From JAKEGK01 sp036507695 (lineage in GTDB: Bacteria; Pseudomonadota; Gammaproteobacteria; SZUA-152), in contig DATCIR010000063.1 of the NCBI GenBank assembly GCA_036507695.1, positions 1 through 9,039 on the forward strand: 9,039 nt of DNA, written 5' to 3'. A program made the position numbers and the translations under genes. Below are positions 5,665-9,039 of the stretch, piece after piece. Position 1 is the first letter of the stretch. The number at the start of each line of letters is the position of its first letter. Below the pieces are notes generated by a model. It did not search any database. It had not been told where the DNA came from and was given only the letters and a program-made list of their open reading frames with translations.

Positions 5665-6567
5665 TTATTGTGCGACATCCATTAAATGCGGGTGCTGTAA
5701 CATGGCTCGCAGAGCTTCGTTCCAGTCCGGCTGTTCGACGCCAAACACGTTGCGGATCTTATCACAGTTTAATACCGAATTTTCCGGCCGCTTTGCCGGG
5801 GTAGGATATTCCCGGGTACTGATAGGATTAATTTGCTTAACCTTTAACGCGAATTTTTCTTTACCGGCATTTATAATCGCGCCTGCAAACTGATGCCAAT
5901 TGGTGGGGGGCCGGCCGCAATAATGATAAGTGCCCCAGCCATTGAATCCGCCTTTGGTGATTTGCCGGCTGATATCCAGCAGCGTCGTGGCAATTGCGCT
6001 CGCGGGCGTTGGGCAACCGTGCTGGTCATTCACGACCCGCAGTTCTTCGCGCTGCCTGGCGAGATTTATCATGGTGTAAACAAAATTTTTCCCGTAGACG
6101 CCAAACACCCAGCTGGTTCGCACGATAATGTGTTGCTCCAGGTTCCGCCGGATTGCCTCCTCCCCTTCCCATTTGCTTTGGCCATAGATACCCAGCGGGT
6201 TAACGGCATCGCCTTCATCATAGGCGCCCTGCTTTTCGCCATCAAATACATAGTCCGTGGAAATATGCAGCAGGGGAATTCCGGCATTGGCACAGGCTTT
6301 GGCAATAAAGCCCGGCGCATCCCGGTTCACGGCAAAGGCTTTCTCCGGTTCCTGTTCCGCGCGGTCCACGGCCGTATAGGCGGCGGCGTTGATGACAAGG
6401 GATGGTTGCAGCGCGCGGATTTGTCGCGTTATTGCGCTTTCCTGGGTGATATCCAGTTGGTTCCGGTCAAACCCGATGACGTCAATGCTTTTATCTTTGG
6501 CTGACCGGACCGCCTCCGGCAGTTCACGGCCCACCTGGCCGCCCGCGCCCAGTAACAGGATTTTCAC
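5665..6567 (-). CDS. rfbD: dTDP-4-dehydrorhamnose reductase
   Basis: RfbD/RmlD performs the last step of the pathway, NAD(P)H-dependent reduction to dTDP-L-rhamnose, in the cytoplasm. The 300-aa protein is of normal length and belongs to the extended SDR superfamily. The dinucleotide-binding GAGGQVG is at residues 7-13, NAAAYTAVDRAE at about 60-71, STDYVFDG at 103-110, the catalytic YGQSK at 128-132 (Tyr128, Lys132), and RTSWVFG at 150-156. The start codon is GTG, not ATG. It overlaps the rfbC stop in the sequence GTGA and has AAAGGTGG as ribosome-binding site 6 nt upstream, so translation is coupled. Gene order B-A-C-D differs from the enteric B-D-A-C order. pyrF follows after 43 nt. Confidence 0.97.
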   Translation of the reverse strand: MKILLLGAGGQVGRELPEAVRSAKDKSIDVIGFDRNQLDITQESAITRQIRALQPSLVINAAAYTAVDRAEQEPEKAFAVNRDAPGFIAKACANAGIPLLHISTDYVFDGEKQGAYDEGDAVNPLGIYGQSKWEGEEAIRRNLEQHIIVRTSWVFGVYGKNFVYTMINLARQREELRVVNDQHGCPTPASAIATTLLDISRQITKGGFNGWGTYHYCGRPPTNWHQFAGAIINAGKEKFALKVKQINPISTREYPTPAKRPENSVLNCDKIRNVFGVEQPDWNEALRAMLQHPHLMDVAQ

Positions 6568-7139
6568 TGGCCACCTTTATTTGGGATGTAGAGCGGTAGT
6601 TCGTTACCGGCCTTTAACGCCGCGAGCGTTTTATTGTTACGGTCTTTTTCCGAGAGTAAAGGGGTGTCAATTCGCCAATCAATACCAAGCGCGGGATCAT
6701 TCCACAACAAGCCTTTTTCGTCTGCCGGATAATAATAATCGGTACACTTGTAGACAAAATCGACCGTTTCCGACAACACCACAAAGCCGTGCGCCAATCC
6801 CGCCGGCACATACATTTGCCGGTGATTCTCATCGTTCAACAACGCGCCACACCATTGGCCATACGTCGGCGAACCCACGCGGATATCCACCACCACATCG
6901 AACACTTCCCCGCGCGTCACGCTGACCAGCTTGCCTTGCAGATGACGCAATTGATAATGCAATCCGCGTAACACACCCTGCCGGGAACGCGAATGATTAT
7001 CCTGCACAAAAACCGCATTAATCCCCGCATCCTGATAACGCTGCGTGCTGAAGGTTTCCAGAAAAAATCCGCGCGCGTCGCCAAAACATTTTGGCTCAAT
7101 GAGCTTGACATCCACGATCGGTGTTTCCATGACTTTCAT
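6564..7139 (-). CDS. rfbC: dTDP-4-dehydrorhamnose 3,5-epimerase
   Basis: RfbC/RmlC epimerises C3 and C5 of dTDP-4-keto-6-deoxyglucose to the L-lyxo sugar that RfbD then reduces. It is a cupin-fold dimer of 191 aa, slightly longer than the usual about 180. Landmarks are EPKCFGDARGFFLETF (15-30), VLRGLHYQ (56-63) with the catalytic His61, RGEVFDVVVDIR (76-87), and VPAGLAHGF (111-119). The FVYKCTDYY segment (128-136) carries the active-site tyrosine region, and NDPALGIDW lies at 147-155. The ATG at 7139 is chosen over the Met three codons later because MKVMETPI lines up with the N terminus of enteric RmlC; the Shine-Dalgarno signal is weak for both, suggesting coupling to rfbA. Its TGA stop overlaps the rfbD start. 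Confidence 0.96.
   Translation of the reverse strand: MKVMETPIVDVKLIEPKCFGDARGFFLETFSTQRYQDAGINAVFVQDNHSRSRQGVLRGLHYQLRHLQGKLVSVTRGEVFDVVVDIRVGSPTYGQWCGALLNDENHRQMYVPAGLAHGFVVLSETVDFVYKCTDYYYPADEKGLLWNDPALGIDWRIDTPLLSEKDRNNKTLAALKAGNELPLYIPNKGGQ
6568..6578 (-). promoter_or_regulatory. Ribosome-binding site of rfbD, fixing a GTG start
   Basis: The minus strand reads AAAGGTGG followed by CCA and GTG. The AGG core is 6 nt before the GTG. The site lies inside the last codons of rfbC, and the GTG overlaps the rfbC TGA by 4 nt. The protein beginning here (MKILLLGAGG) has exactly the family N terminus, so no other start is needed. Confidence 0.7.
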
Positions 7140-7142
7140 AAA

Positions 7143-8012
7143 CTAACTCAACAGCTCCAGTAAATATTCACCATAACCGGTCTTTAACAGCGGCGCGGCC
7201 AGTTTTTGCAATTGTGCGCGATCAATATAACCCATGCGGTAGGCCACCTCTTCCGGGCAGGCCACCTTCAATCCCTGGCGTTTCTCAATGGTTTCGATAA
7301 AGGAGGATGCTTCCAATAAGGACTCGTGCGTGCCCGTATCCAGCCAGGCTATCCCCCGTCCCAAGAGTTGAACGGACAAAGAACGGTTTTTTAAATAACG
7401 GTTATTGACGTCAGTAATCTCCAACTCACCCCGCGCCGACGGTTTAATCGTGGCGGCGATATCCACGACCGCGTTGTCATAAAAATACAAACCGGTGACG
7501 GCCAACCGTGATTTGGGCTTCAGCGGTTTTTCCTCGATGCCGACCGGAATGCCGTCCGGCCCGATTTCCACCACCCCGTACCGCTGCGGATCCTTCACCT
7601 GGTAGGCGAATATGGTGGCGCCTTGGGTTTGTGCATTCGCGGCTTGCAATGATTCCGCGATGTCATGACCGTAAAAAATATTATCGCCCAGCACCAAGGC
7701 CGCGGGATGATTGCCGATAAATTCCTTGCCGATAATAAACGCCTGCGCCAGGCCCTCCGGTTTGTCCTGCACCGCGTAGCTAATATTGAGCCCCCATTGG
7801 CTGCCGTCACCCAGCAAATATTCAAAACGCGGCGTATCCATAGGCGTCGAGATCAGCAGCATATCCCGGATACCGGCCAGCATTAACGTAGTCAAGGGAT
7901 AATACACCATGGGTTTATCGTAAATGGGCAACAGCTGTTTGGACACAGCCTGCGTAACCGGGTACAGCCGGGTGCCGGAACCTCCGGCCAGAATAATACC
8001 TTTGCGTTGCAT
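7143..8012 (-). CDS. rfbA: Glucose-1-phosphate thymidylyltransferase
   Basis: RfbA/RmlA joins glucose-1-phosphate and dTTP to give dTDP-glucose and pyrophosphate, the first and feedback-controlled step of dTDP-rhamnose synthesis. The 289-aa length is normal for the short RmlA type. The nucleotide-binding signature GGSGTRLYP is at residues 10-18, with the conserved lysine in SKQLLP (K25). The metal- and sugar-binding LGDN is at 108-111, EEKP at 160-163, and the second metal-site region WLDTGTHESL at about 223-232. The ATG at 8012 is preceded by AGGAAAAAG, a usable ribosome-binding site. Only 3 nt separate its TAG stop from rfbC, so the two are co-transcribed. Because rfbB is 435 bp upstream behind repeats, rfbA may need a promoter in 8013-8074, but I see no clear one there. 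Confidence 0.97.
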   Translation of the reverse strand: MQRKGIILAGGSGTRLYPVTQAVSKQLLPIYDKPMVYYPLTTLMLAGIRDMLLISTPMDTPRFEYLLGDGSQWGLNISYAVQDKPEGLAQAFIIGKEFIGNHPAALVLGDNIFYGHDIAESLQAANAQTQGATIFAYQVKDPQRYGVVEIGPDGIPVGIEEKPLKPKSRLAVTGLYFYDNAVVDIAATIKPSARGELEITDVNNRYLKNRSLSVQLLGRGIAWLDTGTHESLLEASSFIETIEKRQGLKVACPEEVAYRMGYIDRAQLQKLAAPLLKTGYGEYLLELLS

Positions 8013-8074
8013 TGTTTTCTTTTTCCTGTATTCGCTGTTGATATAAACGGGCTCAAACCCGAACTAGCACCTTC

Positions 8075-8314
8075 AACCTAGAAACCGCAGTTGAACAGCG
8101 TGCAGAGTGCGTCGAATTTGGCGCGCCGCTAGGCGCAACGAGGCGCAATAGCGAGCTATTGCAACGAGTTGCAACGACGCGGCGCGCCAAAGGCGACGTG
8201 CTATGCACGCTGTAGCGGCCCTCACCCAATAGGTGAACTCGCCGAAGAGCACAAACTTCAATTGGCGCAAGCAGTTGCTGTTTCCTCAAAGCAGTCAACT
8301 GCGGTTTCTAGGTT
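8075..8314. repeat. Nested palindromic element (MITE-like), 240 bp
   Basis: The ends are a perfect 20-bp inverted repeat (8075-8094 and 8295-8314). Inside are a perfect 10-bp pair ACAGCGTGCA/TGCACGCTGT (8095-8104, 8204-8213) and a perfect 13-bp pair around GGCGCGCC (8117-8129, 8179-8191). A central hairpin has stem GCAATAG/CTATTGC (8145-8162). The right half carries an extra 81 bp (8214-8294) with two small hairpins of its own: TCACC/GGTGA at 8222-8236, and GCAGTTGCTG pairing with 8292-8302. There is no believable transposase gene and no clear target-site duplication beside the ends. It fills most of the rfbB-rfbA gap. A non-autonomous mobile element or large REP-type repeat is the likeliest identity; the family is not recognised. 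Confidence 0.7.
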
Positions 8315-8346
8315 CAATACCATCTCATCGATGTGCGCTCACTTTC

Positions 8347-8423
8347 AACGCAAAGGCGCTAAGGCGCAAAGAATTAAGAATAAAAAAATAGATTTTTTTT
8401 TGCGTACTCTGCGTCTCTGCGTT
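8347..8423. repeat. Imperfect palindromic intergenic repeat, GCGCAAAG type, full copy
   Basis: The left arm (8347-8371) is built of repeated GCG(C)AAAG/TAAGGCG words. The right arm (8399-8423) is its imperfect reverse complement; 13 of the first 17 positions match, then a one-base indel. The centre is A/T-rich with an A7 and a T9 run. It lies 24 bp beyond the rfbB stop codon, so the transcript could fold here and be ended or stabilised, but no classic U-tract follows the second arm. The left-arm sequence occurs again at 4342-4379. Similar ACGCAAAGGCGC palindromes are common intergenic repeats in bacteria; I infer this is one, without a family name. Confidence 0.7.
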
Positions 8424-8447
8424 AAATGGTGGCCTTTATGGACGGGG

Positions 8448-9039
8448 CTAGGCATTGGCGCCCAAACGCTCCCGTTGATAACTGCCATCCTGCACGTGAC
8501 GGCACCAATCCCGATGCGCAAGATACCATTGCACGGTCTTGCGCAGCCCGGTTTCAAAGATTTCCGCTGGTTGCCAGCCTAGTTCATTTTTGATTTTGGA
8601 CGCGTCAATCGCATAGCGCTTGTCATGACCGGGCCGGTCCTTCACATAGGTAATTAAGGATGCGTGCGGTTTGTACGGCGAATCGGGCACCAACTCATCC
8701 AGCAAGGCGCACAGCGTTTTCACCACGTCCAGGTTGGTTTTCTCGTTATTGCCGCCGATATTATAGGTCTCGCCCACCTTGCCCTTGCGCAGAACTTCCG
8801 TCAGCGCCTTCACATGGTCCTCTACGTATAACCAGTCGCGGATATTATCACCCGCACCATAGACCGGCAGCGGCTTGCCTTCCAGGGCATTAAGAATAAT
8901 CAGGGGAATCAATTTTTCCGGAAACTGATAAGGGCCGTAATTGTTCGAGCAATTGGTTAACAGCACGGGCAATCCATAAGTATGATGCCAGGCGCGCACC
9001 AGATGATCCGACGCGGCCTTACTGGCCGAATACGGGGAA
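8448..9039 (-). CDS. rfbB: dTDP-glucose 4,6-dehydratase, C-terminal part (runs off window)
   Basis: RfbB/RmlB converts dTDP-glucose to dTDP-4-keto-6-deoxyglucose, the second step of dTDP-L-rhamnose synthesis, in the cytoplasm with tightly bound NAD. The 5' end lies beyond the right edge, so about 196 codons are visible against roughly 350 for the family. The visible part opens at the catalytic YxxxK motif of extended SDR enzymes (SPYSASKAASDH). It continues with the RmlB blocks NCSNNYGPYQFPEKLIPL, GDNIRDWLYVEDH and YNIGGNNEKTN, then DRPGHDKRYAIDASKI and a C-terminal GLRKTVQWYL. The reading frame stays open to the edge, so the internal Met codon at 8999 is not the start. It stops with TAG at 8448. 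Unlike in many rml operons, the next gene (rfbA) is 435 bp away, separated by repeats. Identification is secure; only the N-terminal Rossmann glycine motif cannot be seen. Confidence 0.96.
   Translation of the reverse strand, partial: SPYSASKAASDHLVRAWHHTYGLPVLLTNCSNNYGPYQFPEKLIPLIILNALEGKPLPVYGAGDNIRDWLYVEDHVKALTEVLRKGKVGETYNIGGNNEKTNLDVVKTLCALLDELVPDSPYKPHASLITYVKDRPGHDKRYAIDASKIKNELGWQPAEIFETGLRKTVQWYLAHRDWCRHVQDGSYQRERLGANA

Noticed and set aside
5622..5678. Longer PyrF beginning at the upstream ATG
   Set aside because: It overlaps rfbD, has no ribosome-binding site, and adds 19 non-conserved residues; the start at 5621 has a good site and normal length.
8048..8061. Short CGGG/CCCG hairpin upstream of rfbA as a terminator
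   Set aside because: The stem is only 4 bp and the following TTTATATC is too short a U-tract to be convincing.
8053..8582. Open frames within the rfbB-rfbA gap (81 and 65 codons minus, 137 codons plus)
   Set aside because: They follow the palindromic repeats and, on the plus strand, run antisense into rfbB; the translations look like repeat DNA and match no family.

Overview
This is a 9 kb chromosomal stretch from a proteobacterium, most likely a gammaproteobacterium. The protein families, the moderate GC content, the pyrF-comEA-polysaccharide gene neighbourhood and the palindromic intergenic repeats fit that, but the genus cannot be read from the sequence. Every convincing gene lies on the minus strand, so transcription runs from high to low coordinates. 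No plus-strand gene is supported.

Layout in transcription order. The 3' two-thirds of rfbB enters from the right edge. A 435-bp gene-free gap full of palindromic repeats follows. Next is a tight rfbA-rfbC-rfbD block (3-nt gap, then a 4-nt overlap). With rfbB this completes the dTDP-L-rhamnose pathway in the order B-A-C-D. The pyrimidine gene pyrF follows rfbD by 43 nt. Then come a small secreted ComEA-type helix-hairpin-helix protein with its own likely terminator, a Wzz-type polysaccharide chain-length regulator, and, 8 nt further, a bifunctional mannose-1-phosphate guanylyltransferase / mannose-6-phosphate isomerase. Finally metK (S-adenosylmethionine synthetase) has its own good sigma70-type promoter. 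About 330 bp after metK hold no gene but a striking string of hairpins.

Together, rfbBACD supplies dTDP-rhamnose, the manC-type enzyme supplies GDP-mannose, and Wzz sets chain length. This is the precursor and length-control part of a cell-surface polysaccharide (O antigen or exopolysaccharide) locus that uses rhamnose and a mannose-derived sugar. Housekeeping genes (pyrF, metK) are interleaved with it. No glycosyltransferase, Wzx or Wzy is in the window.

The least explained parts are non-coding. (1) Downstream of metK, positions 55-334 fold almost end to end into hairpins. They include 2.5 tandem copies of a 50-bp unit made of two hairpins with different stems but nearly the same GGA-containing loop. 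(2) A 240-bp nested palindrome with perfect 20-bp ends separates rfbB from rfbA. (3) A GCGCAAAG-type palindromic repeat is present as a full copy next to rfbB and as a single arm upstream of wzz.
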